A stretch of DNA of 64,000 nt from Paracoccus sp. DMF-8 (GTDB lineage Bacteria; Pseudomonadota; Alphaproteobacteria; Rhodobacterales; Rhodobacteraceae). This document shows positions 9,169 through 18,661 of the stretch, piece after piece. The stretch spans positions 124,001 through 188,000 of the forward strand of contig NZ_JARJHL010000003.1 in the NCBI RefSeq assembly GCF_029309835.1. The letters are read 5' to 3'. The notes beneath the pieces are model-generated. The model had not been told where the DNA came from, searched no databases, and worked only from the letters and a program-made list of their open reading frames with translations. The stretch's first letter is position 1, and every line of letters starts with the position of its first letter. The position numbers and the translations under genes were made by a program.

Positions 9169-9611
9169 ACGCCCCTGACACTGAACGCCCAGGGCGCTGA
9201 AGGCCCCCGGCGCTGAACGCCGTGTCCGATCGACGACCGGGCACGGCACTACCCCGTGGGTTCCCCCCAAGGCGGCAAGACGCATGAAAACGGCCAAGGT
9301 TCAGTTTTGCCCCGCTTTCAAACAGGGCGGGCCGATTTTCACATCACGCCGTTCAATTCACCCAAGAATAATTCCATTATTTAATCCATGGGTTGATTTC
9401 ACTTTAATTGCCGAAACTTCAGGTAGAAAATCTGATCCGATATTACGAATTATTTGACGGGACCTTCCCTTTTCCGGCAGAGTAAATATGCAATACAGGC
9501 GGCATCCCGGTTTGCGGGACAGTCTTTGGATCGAGGCGACTCACCCAAAGCCGTGACTATTTGTTTTCTCATTTCTTCGCCATTTGCAAAACCCATTTCC
9601 GGATCAATTCG
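9169..9611. other. Gene-free stretch before the PIG-L/FG-GAP gene
   Basis: No convincing coding region. The first 60 bases repeat variants of ctgaacgcc. The middle (about 9350-9450) is unusually AT-rich for this window and is the likely promoter zone of the next gene. Two short hairpins are visible: tcccg-gtttg-cggga near 9507-9521 and ctttgg/ccaaag flanking about 9524-9550. I see no terminator with a T-run. Confidence 0.5.
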
Positions 9612-11471
9612 ATGCCTCAGGAAAACTCCGACGGCCTGGAGACCGTCGATACCGTCGCAAAAATGATTATCGTCGCCCATCAGGACGACGACACCCTTTT
9701 CATGCACCGCGACCTGCGCAACCAGTTGGACAGCGGCGGGGCGATGACCACGGTTTTCGTCACGGCGGGCGATGCCGGGCTGGATGAAACCTATTGGCTC
9801 GGGCGCGAGGCGGGCGCGCGCGCCGCCTATTCGGAAATGACCGGCGCAGAGACCTGGGTCAATGAAACCGTGTCGCTGGAGATCGTCGGGCAAAGCTATC
9901 AGATCGCCTCCTCCTGGCTGGTCGACCGACCCGAGGTGCGGCTGTATTTCCTGCGCCTGCCCGATGGTCCGGGCGGTCGCGGCACGGCCGCGCAGGGTTT
10001 CCAGAGCCTTGAAAAGCTGTGGATGGACGATATCGCGACGGTTTCCAGCGTCGATGGCGCGGCGATGATGACGCGCGTCGACGTTCTGAACGTCCTGCTG
10101 GCGCTGATGCTGGAACATCAGCCGGGCACCCTGATGATCCCCGACGTGTTCAGCCGCTATGCCGCGGGCGAACATTCCGACCACCGCCACACCGCCCGCT
10201 TTGCCATGCTGGCCCATCAGCTTTACGATACCGATCATGAAATCGAGGCTTTCGTCGGTTATTCGACCCGCATGTTGCCCGCCAATGTCAGCGGCGCGGA
10301 ATTGGAACGGGCGGTCGATGTCTTCAGCCGATATGCGCTGCACGACAACCTCACGGTGACCGGATACAACCAGGACGGAACGCCGGCCATCCTTGGGAAT
10401 TACCTGCAATACCTGCAGCGCCAGTATTCCGTCGATGATTTGACCAGCTACTGGCTGAACGGCATGGCCGAAAATGCCGGAAACTGGCGCGTCGGCACGC
10501 ATGTCAGGTTGTTTGCCGATGTGGATGGCGATGGCCGCGCCGATGCCGTGGGCTTTGGCACCGCCAATGTGCAGGTCGCCGGAAACAACAGCATCGGTTT
10601 TAACGAGGCGCGTAACTGGTCGGCCGAATTCACCCAACGCGCGGGCTGGAACGTCAACCGCCACGAAAGGCTGCTGGCCGATGTGAATGGCGATGGCCGC
10701 GCCGATATCGTCGGCTTTGGCGATCAGGGCGTCATGGTCGCCCTGTCGAACGGCGGGGGGTTTGACGCGGCGACCCTTTGGGTGGCCGATTACGGGCGGC
10801 TGGCCGGAAACTGGCGCGTCCATACGCATGAGCGCCTGATGGGCGATGTGAACGGCGACGGTCTGGCCGATGTCGTGGGCTTTGGCGCGGCGGGTGTCCG
10901 GGTGTCGCTGTCCACCGGCACCGAAATGACGCGCAGCACGCTTTGGACGACCGAAACGCTTTTCGCCGCGCGCAACATTGATCCCACGCGGCACGAACGG
11001 GCGGTGGCGGATGTGAATGGCGACGGTCTGGCCGATGCCGTGCTGTTCGCCGATCATGGGGTGATGGTCGCCCTGTCGAATGGCTCGGGTTTTGACGCCG
11101 CCCGGTTGTGGATCGCGAATTTTGCCCAGGAGGCGGGAAACTGGCGGGTCGGCACGCATGAACGCTTTCTGGCCGATGTGAATGGCGATGGTCGCGCCGA
11201 TGTCGTGGGCTTTGGCCATGCGGGCGTGCTGGTCGCCCTGTCGACTGGCGATGGCTTTGGTCAGGTGCGGCGCTGGACGACCGAAGACGATTTTCGCGTG
11301 GCGAACTGGGACAGCACCCGCCATGTCCGCGAGGTCGCCGATATGAATGGCGACGGCATGGCCGATCTGGTCTGGATCGACGACCATGGCATCCGGGTTT
11401 CGCTGTCCACCGGCAGCAGCTTTGTCACGCCCGCTTACAACGAACTGATCAGCGACGCCTTTCTGTTCTGA
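9612..11471 (+). CDS. PIG-L family deacetylase fused to FG-GAP/VCBS-like repeats
   Basis: Protein of about 619 residues, starting at the ATG at 9612 (MPQENSDG); a TTG at 9561 would add 17 residues. The N-terminal third is a PIG-L/LmbE deacetylase. It has the metal motif AHQDDD (usually AHPDDD) and a second metal motif HSDHRHT, and this family removes N-acetyl groups from GlcNAc-type substrates. The C-terminal half carries six repeats of about 50-56 residues, each centred on DVNGDGxADxVGFG, the calcium-loop signature of FG-GAP/VCBS beta-propeller blades. There is no N-terminal signal peptide. The C-terminus ends ISDAFLF, an acidic-then-hydrophobic tail resembling type I secretion signals, so export by that route is possible but unproven. 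Confidence 0.88.
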   Translation: MPQENSDGLETVDTVAKMIIVAHQDDDTLFMHRDLRNQLDSGGAMTTVFVTAGDAGLDETYWLGREAGARAAYSEMTGAETWVNETVSLEIVGQSYQIASSWLVDRPEVRLYFLRLPDGPGGRGTAAQGFQSLEKLWMDDIATVSSVDGAAMMTRVDVLNVLLALMLEHQPGTLMIPDVFSRYAAGEHSDHRHTARFAMLAHQLYDTDHEIEAFVGYSTRMLPANVSGAELERAVDVFSRYALHDNLTVTGYNQDGTPAILGNYLQYLQRQYSVDDLTSYWLNGMAENAGNWRVGTHVRLFADVDGDGRADAVGFGTANVQVAGNNSIGFNEARNWSAEFTQRAGWNVNRHERLLADVNGDGRADIVGFGDQGVMVALSNGGGFDAATLWVADYGRLAGNWRVHTHERLMGDVNGDGLADVVGFGAAGVRVSLSTGTEMTRSTLWTTETLFAARNIDPTRHERAVADVNGDGLADAVLFADHGVMVALSNGSGFDAARLWIANFAQEAGNWRVGTHERFLADVNGDGRADVVGFGHAGVLVALSTGDGFGQVRRWTTEDDFRVANWDSTRHVREVADMNGDGMADLVWIDDHGIRVSLSTGSSFVTPAYNELISDAFLF

Positions 11472-11506
11472 AGCCCGGATCCCGTCGCGCATCGAGGCTT
11501 GTTGTG

Positions 11507-12682
11507 ATGGCCGCCCCGGCCGTGCTATCCGTCGCCGGATCAATGGAGGCGGGTGTGATCCTGTGCGAATTCGGGCCGGATGATCGGCCCGTCCTGTTCC
11601 GAAAGCCGGTGGAAATCGTGCTTGCCCATCACGCGCAAGAGGTGCTGCCCGCCCTGCAGCGCCTGGAAAACGCGCGTCGATCCGGTCGCTGGATCGCCGG
11701 CTGGCTGTCCTATGAGGCGGGCTATGCGCTGGAACAGCGGCTGCTGGACCAGATGCCGCCCGACCGCGACGGGCCGCTGCTGGCGATGGGCATCTATGAC
11801 GCGCCCGACGCGGCCGACGAACTGGCCCTGCCCGATGAACAGGTCACGCTGGCGCCGCTGCACCCGCTTGTGTCCGAAACGGGCTATCGCGCCGCCTTCG
11901 ACCGGGTGCGCGACTATATTGCGGCGGGCGATTGCTATCAGATCAACCTGACCATCCCGCTGGCCACCCGGCTGGAACAGGGCAGCGCGCTTGGCCTGTA
12001 TGCCGCGCTGCGCCGGCACCAGCCGGTCGGTTTCGGCGCTTATGCCGATCTGGGCGGGCCGGTCGTCGTGTCGCGTTCGCCCGAACTGTTCGTGCGGCTG
12101 GATGCGCAGGGCCGGATCGAGGCGCGCCCGATGAAGGGCACCGCCCCGCGCGACCCCGACCCCGCCCGCGACCGCGCGCTGGCCGAGGCACTGGCCGCAT
12201 CCGAAAAGAACCGCGCCGAAAACCTGATGATCGTCGATCTGCTGCGCAATGATATCGGGCGGATTTCGCGGATCGGCTCGGTCCGGGTGCCGGAACTGTT
12301 CGCCATCGACAGCTTTGCCACCGTCCATCAGATGAGTTCGCGCGTGACCGGCCAGCTTGCCGCCCCCGCCGATCTGCCGGGGCTGATGCAGGCGCTGTTT
12401 CCCTGCGGCTCGATCACCGGGGCGCCCAAGATCCGCGCCATGCAGATCATCCGCGAGGTCGAGCCCCATCCCCGCGGCGTCTATTGCGGCACGCTTGGCT
12501 GGATGGCCCCCGATGGCGCGGCGGCTTTTTCGGTGACGATCCGCACCCTGTCGGTCTGGCCCGACGGGCGGATCACGATGAATGTGGGGGGCGGCGTCGT
12601 GCAGGATCTCGACCCCGGCGGCGAATGGGAGGAAGCCCTATGGAAAGCGCGCTTCGTGCAGGATCTGACGCGCCCTGCCTGA
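11507..12682 (+). CDS. pabB: Aminodeoxychorismate synthase component I
   Basis: Converts chorismate and ammonia (from a PabA glutaminase) to 4-amino-4-deoxychorismate for folate synthesis. The protein of about 391 residues has the chorismate-binding domain with CYQINLTIPLA, the PIKGT-equivalent RPMKGTAPRD, KNRAENLMIVDLLRNDIGRI and the GSITGAPK loop. The ATG at 11507 follows a gagg site; a GTG three bases earlier is also possible. Its 3' end overlaps pabC by 43 bases, so the two are cotranscribed. No pabA is in the window; the amidotransferase is presumably shared with tryptophan synthesis elsewhere. Confidence 0.94.
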   Translation: MAAPAVLSVAGSMEAGVILCEFGPDDRPVLFRKPVEIVLAHHAQEVLPALQRLENARRSGRWIAGWLSYEAGYALEQRLLDQMPPDRDGPLLAMGIYDAPDAADELALPDEQVTLAPLHPLVSETGYRAAFDRVRDYIAAGDCYQINLTIPLATRLEQGSALGLYAALRRHQPVGFGAYADLGGPVVVSRSPELFVRLDAQGRIEARPMKGTAPRDPDPARDRALAEALAASEKNRAENLMIVDLLRNDIGRISRIGSVRVPELFAIDSFATVHQMSSRVTGQLAAPADLPGLMQALFPCGSITGAPKIRAMQIIREVEPHPRGVYCGTLGWMAPDGAAAFSVTIRTLSVWPDGRITMNVGGGVVQDLDPGGEWEEALWKARFVQDLTRPA

Positions 12683-13275
12683 TGCTGATCGAAACCGCGC
12701 TGTGGGACGGGACCGCCTGCCCGCGCCTTGACGGTCATTTGTCGCGGCTGTCGGCCAGCGCCGCCGCGCTTGGCTGGCCGCTGGACATGGCCGCCGCCCG
12801 CGCCGCCCTGACCGGCACCCCCGGCACCCCCGCCCGGCTGCGCCTGACGCTGGCGCGCAGCGGCCGGATCGAGGTGACCCATGCCGCGCTGCCGCCCGCC
12901 GCGACCGAATGGCGGCTTGGGCTGGCCCCTGCGCGGCTGCGTTCGGACGACCCTCGGCTGCGGCTGAAGACCACGCGCCGCGAAATCTACGATGCCGCCC
13001 GCGCCGCCATGCCCCCCGACCGGGACGAGATGATCTTGCTGAACGAGCGCAACGAAGTCTGCGACGGCACCATCTCGACCATCTTCTTTGATCGGGGTCA
13101 GGGGCTATGCACGCCGCCGCTGTCCTCGGGGCTGCTGGCGGGGGTGCTGCGCGCCGCCGTGCTGGCGGACGGGACCTGCCGCGAACAGGTGCTGCTGGCC
13201 CGGGACCTGCCCCATGTGCGGCTTTGGGCGGGCAATGCACTGCGCGGCATGATCCCGGCGAAATGGCTGGGCTGA
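12640..13275 (+). CDS. pabC: Aminotransferase class IV, probable 4-amino-4-deoxychorismate lyase
   Basis: PLP enzyme of 211 residues that would release pyruvate from aminodeoxychorismate to give p-aminobenzoate. The likely PLP lysine is in RLRLKTTRREIYD, followed by the conserved LNERNEVCDGTISTIFF and PLSSGLLAGVLR segments of fold-type IV enzymes. I start at the ATG at 12640, which has a ggagg site seven bases upstream inside pabB. It is shorter than the usual 260-290 residues because the N-terminal strand region is compact, a form often seen next to pabB in alphaproteobacteria. Confidence 0.9.
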   Translation: MESALRAGSDAPCLMLIETALWDGTACPRLDGHLSRLSASAAALGWPLDMAAARAALTGTPGTPARLRLTLARSGRIEVTHAALPPAATEWRLGLAPARLRSDDPRLRLKTTRREIYDAARAAMPPDRDEMILLNERNEVCDGTISTIFFDRGQGLCTPPLSSGLLAGVLRAAVLADGTCREQVLLARDLPHVRLWAGNALRGMIPAKWLG

Positions 13276-13433
13276 GGCTTTTTTCCGGATGCCGTCAGCA
13301 ATCCGTTAACATTCGCGTGTCATCGTCCAAAAGTCGGATGACTGACCCAACGGACTGATTGATTTTCGGGCAGTTCGGGGATGTATTCGGTCAAAATGCC
13401 ACGGCAGCCGGGGACAAGGGGCGACTGACGGTC

Positions 13434-15071
13434 ATGATTTACCACAATACGCGCTTTTCGGCCCTGGTCGGCGCGCTGGCGGGGCTGGTTTTCTTCGCGA
13501 TCATCTGGGCAATGGGCTGGCGCTGGTCGGCGGTCGGGGTCGTGATCTTTGGCTTTCTGTCGGCGGTCGGCATCCACGATATCCTGCAGCCGAAACGCGC
13601 GATCCTGCGCAACTATCCGATCCTTGGGCATCTGCGTTTCATGCTGGAAAAGATCCGCCCCGAAATCCGGCAATATTTTCTGGAAAGCGACAGCGAAGAA
13701 CTGCCCTTTTCCCGCGAAGCCCGCAGCCTTGTCTATCAGCGCGCCAAGGGGGTCGAGGACAAGAAACCCTTCGGCACCTCGGAAAGGGTTTATGAATCGG
13801 GCTATGCTTGGGTCACGCATTCGGTGTCGCCCAAGGTCATTTCCGATACCGATTTCCGCGTGATGATCGGCGGGCCGGATTGCCGGCAACCCTATAATGC
13901 CTCGATCTACAATATCTCGGCGATGAGCTTCGGGGCGCTGTCCAGCAATGCGATTCTGGCGCTGAACCACGGCGCGAAACTGGGCGGATTCGCCCATGAC
14001 ACGGGCGAAGGCGGGATCAGCCGTTACCACCGCGAACATGGCGGCGATCTGATCTATCAGGTCGCCTCGGGCTATTTCGGCTGCCGCGCCGCCGATGGCA
14101 GTTTCGATCCGGAAAAATTCCGCGCGCAGGCCGCCAATCCCCAGGTCAAGATGATCGAAATCAAGCTGAGCCAGGGCGCCAAGCCCGGCCATGGCGGCAT
14201 GCTGCCCGCCGCCAAGATCAGCCCCGAAATCGCCGAAGCGCGCGGCATTCCCATGGGGCAGGACTGCGTTTCACCGCCTGCGCACAGTTCCTTTTCCACG
14301 CCGATCGAACTGATGGATTTCATCGCCCGGCTGCGCGATCTGTCCGATGGCAAGCCCATCGGCTTCAAGCTGTGCATCGGGCACCGCCGCGAATTCATGT
14401 GCATGGTCAAGGCGATGCTGGCGACCGGGATCACACCGGATTTCATCGTCGTCGATGGCAAGGAAGGCGGCACCGGCTCGGCCCCGATGGAGTTCACGAA
14501 CCGCGTCGGCATGCCCATGCTGGAAGGGCTGGCATTCGTCCACAACACCCTGCGCGGCGCCGGTCTGCGCGACCGCATCCGCATCGGCGCGGCGGGCAAG
14601 ATCATCAGCGCATTCGACATCGCCCGCGCCTTTGCGCTTGGCGCGGATTGGTGCAATTCGGCGCGCGGATTCATGTTCGCCATCGGCTGCATCCAATCGC
14701 AATCCTGCCACACGAATGAATGTCCGGTCGGCATCGCGACGCAGGACAAGCTGCGCCAGCGCGCGCTGGATGTCGGCGACAAGGCGCAGCGGGTCGCGCG
14801 GTTTCACCGCAACACCCTGCATGCGCTGGCCGAAATCGCGGGCGCCGCAGGGCTGACCGCCCCGCGCGATTTCCTGCCCTATCACTTCATGTTCCGTCAG
14901 GCCGATGGCGCATTCGAAGACGGCAACGAAATCTTCCCCTATCTGCCCGAAGGCTTTCTGGTTTCGGGCGAAGATGTGCCCGAACTGAAAAGCTGGCACA
15001 AAAGATGGGGTCGCGCGTCGGAACACACCTTTGCCCCCGAAATCATCCCGCAGGGCCGCTTTGGCGGATAG
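13434..15071 (+). CDS. FMN-binding glutamate-synthase-domain membrane protein
   Basis: Protein of 545 residues starting at ATG 13434. Two N-terminal hydrophobic segments (FSALVGALAGLVFFAIIWAM and SAVGVVIFGFLSAVG) anchor it in the membrane. The rest is the glutamate synthase central/FMN domain: GGPDCRQPYNASIYNISAMS, FMN-site VVDGKEGGTGSAP and an iron-sulfur-type cluster CIQSQSCHTNECPVG. It lacks the glutaminase domain and a GltD partner, so it is not a complete glutamate synthase; related proteins are annotated only as FMN-binding glutamate synthase family. Its substrate is unknown. Confidence 0.9.
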   Translation: MIYHNTRFSALVGALAGLVFFAIIWAMGWRWSAVGVVIFGFLSAVGIHDILQPKRAILRNYPILGHLRFMLEKIRPEIRQYFLESDSEELPFSREARSLVYQRAKGVEDKKPFGTSERVYESGYAWVTHSVSPKVISDTDFRVMIGGPDCRQPYNASIYNISAMSFGALSSNAILALNHGAKLGGFAHDTGEGGISRYHREHGGDLIYQVASGYFGCRAADGSFDPEKFRAQAANPQVKMIEIKLSQGAKPGHGGMLPAAKISPEIAEARGIPMGQDCVSPPAHSSFSTPIELMDFIARLRDLSDGKPIGFKLCIGHRREFMCMVKAMLATGITPDFIVVDGKEGGTGSAPMEFTNRVGMPMLEGLAFVHNTLRGAGLRDRIRIGAAGKIISAFDIARAFALGADWCNSARGFMFAIGCIQSQSCHTNECPVGIATQDKLRQRALDVGDKAQRVARFHRNTLHALAEIAGAAGLTAPRDFLPYHFMFRQADGAFEDGNEIFPYLPEGFLVSGEDVPELKSWHKRWGRASEHTFAPEIIPQGRFGG

Positions 15072-15154
15072 GCGCGCAGGACCCTGACCTTGGCCGTGTT
15101 GGGCACGAAAACATCCTGCCCACCCCCGCCGGGACCCATCAGCCCCGCGACCCA

Positions 15155-15937
15155 TCAGCTTCGGGCGCGCATCCCGACCCCGCCGCCCTGCAGACGGCGC
15201 AGGGACAGGTCAAGCCGCGCCTCGGCCTCGCGGATTTCGCGGCTGGCCTTGCGGATAAAGGAAATATGCTCGCGTGCCGCCGCTTCGGCCTGGGCGGAAT
15301 CGCGGGCCAGAATGGCATTGGCGATGGCGCGGTGCTGCTGGCGCAGCAGGTCGCGGATCGCGGGAATGGCGAACAGGCGGCTGCGGTTCTGCGACACATC
15401 GGCGCGCAGCACACCGGCCAGCGCCTGCATGATCTGCAACAGCGTCAGGTTGTGGCTGGCCTCATAGATCAGCAGATGCAGTTCGGCATCGGCTGCGGCC
15501 TCTTCGGCGGGGTCGTTCCTGTCATGGGCGCGGTCCATGCGCTCCAGACAGGCGGTCAGTTCGTCGCGTTCGATATCGGTGGCGCGGCTGGCGGCCAGAC
15601 CAGCGGCCGCGGCTTCGGCGATGGCGCGGAACTCCAGATAGTCGTCGGCGCCCTCGGCATGGCGGGCCAGCATGGCGATCAGCGGATCGGTGATTGCGGC
15701 CGTGCCGATCCGGGCGACCCGGCTGCCACGCCCGTTGGATGCGGTGATCAGGCCCCGTTCCTCCAGGATTTTCAGCCCGTCGCGCAGGGTCGAACGCGAG
15801 ACGTTCAGCCTTTCCGCCAGTTCCCGTTCCGGCAGCAGGCGTTCATCGGGGCGCAGCGATCCTTCCAGAATACGCGCCTCGATATGCTGGGCGACGGCTT
15901 CGGCCGCAGGTTCGGATTTCACGGTCACACTGCTCAT
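15155..15937 (-). CDS. glcC: GntR/FadR-family regulator, GlcC-like
   Basis: Regulator of 260 residues with an N-terminal winged helix (LLPERELAERLNVSRSTLRDGLKILEERGLI) and a C-terminal all-helical FCD effector domain with metal-binding candidates (His/Asp in DAELHLLIYEASHN and EHISF). It diverges from glcDEF, the arrangement of the glycolate-responsive regulator GlcC, so regulation of glycolate oxidase is the natural assignment. PdhR/LldR are the nearest alternatives. The start at 15937 has an agga site at suitable distance; upstream in-frame ATG 15979 has none. Confidence 0.85.
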   Translation of the reverse strand: MSSVTVKSEPAAEAVAQHIEARILEGSLRPDERLLPERELAERLNVSRSTLRDGLKILEERGLITASNGRGSRVARIGTAAITDPLIAMLARHAEGADDYLEFRAIAEAAAAGLAASRATDIERDELTACLERMDRAHDRNDPAEEAAADAELHLLIYEASHNLTLLQIMQALAGVLRADVSQNRSRLFAIPAIRDLLRQQHRAIANAILARDSAQAEAAAREHISFIRKASREIREAEARLDLSLRRLQGGGVGMRARS

Positions 15938-16024
15938 CGGTGCTGTATCCTGTCTGTCAAGAATCCGCGTCTCCCCCATTATTGAATAGCGGGAAAGCGG
16001 GCAGGCATGCAATGAAAATACCGG

Positions 16025-16051
16025 TTGACATATTTGGACTGAAAATAATAC
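16025..16051 (+). promoter_or_regulatory. Possible promoter of glcDEF
   Basis: TTGACA at 16025-16030 and TAATAC at 16046-16051, a 15-base spacing, about 50 bases before the glcD start. The spacer to just beyond the -10 contains TTGG/CCAA half-sites (16034-16054), a plausible FCD-regulator operator. Spacing is shorter than ideal, so confidence is limited. Confidence 0.4.
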
Positions 16052-16102
16052 CAACAAGCCACGCCATGCGGGCCGCGACCCGCAACAGCCAGGGGGGAAG
16101 AC

Positions 16103-17555
16103 ATGTCCGGCATCGCCATGCCTGCGCCAGATCCGCGCATTCTGGAACGCGCGCCCGCCATCATTGCCGCCCTGCGCGATGTGCTGCCGGTCGATGCGGT
16201 GATTTCCGACCCCGAGGAAACCCGCGCCTATGAATGCGACGCGCTGACCGCCTATCGCTGCCCCCCGCTGGCCGTCGTCCTGCCCCGCACCACGGCCGAG
16301 GTCGCCGCCGCCATGCGCGTCTGCCACCAGATGCGCGTGCCGGTCGTGCCGCGCGGCGCCGGAACCTCGCTGGCCGGGGGCGCTGCCCACGGCAGAACAG
16401 CGTCATCATCGGCACCATGCGCCTGCGCGAGGTGCTGGAAATCGACACCGACAACCGTTTCATCCGCGTCCAGACCGGCGTCACCAACCTGTCGGTCAGC
16501 GCCGAACTGGAACCCCACGGCTTTTTCTACGCCCCCGACCCTCCAGCCAGCTGGCCTGCACCATCGCGGGCAATATCGCGATGAATTCCGGCGGGGCGCA
16601 TTGCCTGAAATACGGCGTCACCACCAACAACCTGATGGGCGCCCGCGTCGTCCTGACCACGGGCGAGATCGTCGAACTGGGCGGGCCAGAGGCCGGACCG
16701 ATGGGTCTGGACCTGCTGGGCCTCCTGTGCGGCTCCGAGGGCCAGCTTGGCATCGTGACCGAGGCGACCCTGCGCATCCTGCCCCGCCCCGAAGGCGCGC
16801 GCCCCGTACTGATCGGTTTCGACAGCGCCGAAACCGCCGGCGAATGCGTGGCCCGGATCATCCGTTCGGGCGTGCTGCCCGTCGCCATCGAATATATGGA
16901 CGATGTCTGCCTGCGCGCGGTCGAAGCCTTTGCCCGCGCCGGTTACCCCGATTGCGCCGCCGTCCTGATCGTCGAGGTCGAAGGCGCGCCCGACGAAATC
17001 GCCTGGCAGATCGCCCGTATCCGCGAGATCGCCGATGCCCTGAACCCCGTCGAATTCCGCGAAAGCCGCAATGCCGATGAGGCGATGGCGATCTGGAAGG
17101 GCCGCAAATCCGCCTTTGGCGCGATGGGGCGGATCGGCGATTACATCTGTCTGGACGGCACGGTTCCGGTCAGCAAGCTGCCCTATACCCTGAAAATGAT
17201 CGGTGAATTGTCGCGCCAGCACGGGTTGGATGTCGCGAATGTCTTTCACGCGGGCGACGGCAACATGCACCCCCTGATCCTGTTCAACGCCAATCAGCCC
17301 GGCGATCTGGCGCGGGCCGAGGCCTTCGGCAACGACATCCTGCGCCTGTGCGTTCAGGTCGGCGGCTGCCTGACCGGCGAACATGGCGTCGGCATCGAAA
17401 AGCGCGACCTGATGGTCGATCAATATGCCCCGGATGATCTGTCGATCCAGATGGAAATCAAGGATCTGTTCGACCCGCGCTGGCTGTTGAACCCGGCCAA
17501 GGTCTTTCCGCTGCAATCCAGCCAGCCTCACCGCGACAAGGCCGCAGCCGCATGA
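16103..17555 (+). CDS. glcD: Glycolate oxidase FAD-linked subunit (frameshifted)
   Basis: FAD subunit that oxidises glycolate to glyoxylate with GlcE and GlcF. The frame starts at 16103 (MSGIAMPAPDPRILERAPAI). It has the FAD-binding motif VVPRGAGTSLAGG, then slips twice. Near 16383-16408 two compensating defects leave a net loss of one base (GALPTADS would be expected). Near 16539-16545 a C is lost before SSQLACTIAGNIAMNSGG. The final frame runs from MNSGGAHCLKYGVTTNNLM to the stop and includes the conserved NVFHAGDGNMHP and CLTGEHGVGIEKRD. Restored length is about 485 residues, normal for GlcD. Overlap of its stop with the glcE start (ATGA) is preserved. Confidence 0.87.
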
Positions 17556-18660
17556 CCCCTGCCAATGAAACCGAACTGGCCGAACTGATCGCCGGCCGCA
17601 ACGGCGCCCCCTGCGTATCAAGGGGGGCGGCACCCGCGTTGCGTCGGACCACCTGCCCGGCGATGTGCTGGATCTGTCGGCGCTGTCAGGCGTCATCGCC
17701 TATGAACCGGGCGAAATGACCCTGATCGCCCGCCCCGGCACGCCGCTGGACCAGATCACCCCCATGCTGGCCGCCGAAGGTCAGGCGCTGGCCTTTGAGC
17801 CCGCCGATATGCGCGCGGTTCTGGGCCGCAATGGCCAGCCCACGATCGGCGGGGTGGTGGCTGCGAATGCCTCGGGTCCCCGGCGCTTGCTGGCTGGGGC
17901 CTGTCGCGACCATCTGCTGGGCGTGCATTTCGTCGATGGCCGGGGCCGCGTGCTGAAAAACGGCGGGCGGGTGATGAAGAACGTCACCGGGCTGGATCTA
18001 AGCAAGCTGATGGCGGGGTCGCATGGCACGCTTGGCGTGCTGACGCAGGTGGTGCTGAAAACCCTGCCCCATCTGCCGGAACGCGCGACTCTGGCCTTTC
18101 ACGAACTGACCGCCGCGCAGGCCGTCGCGCTGTTTTCCAAGGCGCTTGCGACCCCGTTCGAGGTGTCGGGCGCGGCATGGCGCAACGGCACGGCATGGCT
18201 GCGGATCGAAGGGCTTGGCCCGCAGTTGGCCTATCGCCAAAGCCGTCTGCAACAGCTTTTCAGCCCGGCCGAGGCCGAGGTTCTGGACGCCCCCGCGACC
18301 ACCGCCCTGTGGCGCGATCTGCGCGATCTGAGCCATTTCTGCGGGTCGGACGTGCCGCTTTGGCGCGTGCTGGTCAAGCCGACCGATGCGCCCGCGATCC
18401 TTGCGGCGATGACTGCGCTTGGTGGCGATGCCTCGATGGATTGGGGGGGCGGGCTGATCTGGTATGCGGGTCCCGGCACGCCCGCGCAGGTCCGCGCCAT
18501 CGCGCGCCATGCCACGCTGATCCGGCGCGGCGGGCTGCACGGCCCCGCCTTTCCGCCCGAAGCCCCCGCCGTCGCCGCGATCGCGGCCGGATTGCGGCGC
18601 ACCTTCGACCCCGCCGGGATCCTGAATCCCGGCCTGATGGACGCCCCAAAGGACGCTTAG
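17552..18660 (+). CDS. glcE: Glycolate oxidase FAD-binding subunit (frameshifted)
   Basis: FAD_binding_4 protein, second flavin subunit of glycolate oxidase. The ATG at 17552 overlaps the glcD stop. After LAELIAGRNG the frame is lost in a run of five C at 17607-17611; one added C restores PLRIKGGGTRVASDHLPGDVLDLSAL and the rest of the protein. The FAD contacts PTIGGVVAANASGPRR and GRVMKNVTGLDLSKLMAGSHGTLGV are intact in the second frame. Restored length is about 369 residues, standard for GlcE. Confidence 0.87.
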
Positions 18661-18661
18661 G

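Noticed and set aside
10474..11420. Possible CRISPR or tandem satellite array
   Set aside because: The repeats encode regularly spaced protein motifs in one open frame, with no unique spacers of constant size.
9450..11543. A 697-codon minus-strand ORF opposite the PIG-L/FG-GAP gene
   Set aside because: Apparent repeats in it (HIGQ-like units) are only the antisense image of the FG-GAP repeats.
15979..16390. N-terminal extension of the GlcC-like protein to 16390
   Set aside because: The extra residues are antisense to glcD and have no family similarity; the winged helix begins near the chosen start.
17595..17620. Programmed ribosomal frameshifting in glcE (and the other broken genes)
   Set aside because: There is no slippery heptamer or conserved downstream structure, and these gene families are not known to need frameshifting; loss of a C in a run explains it better.
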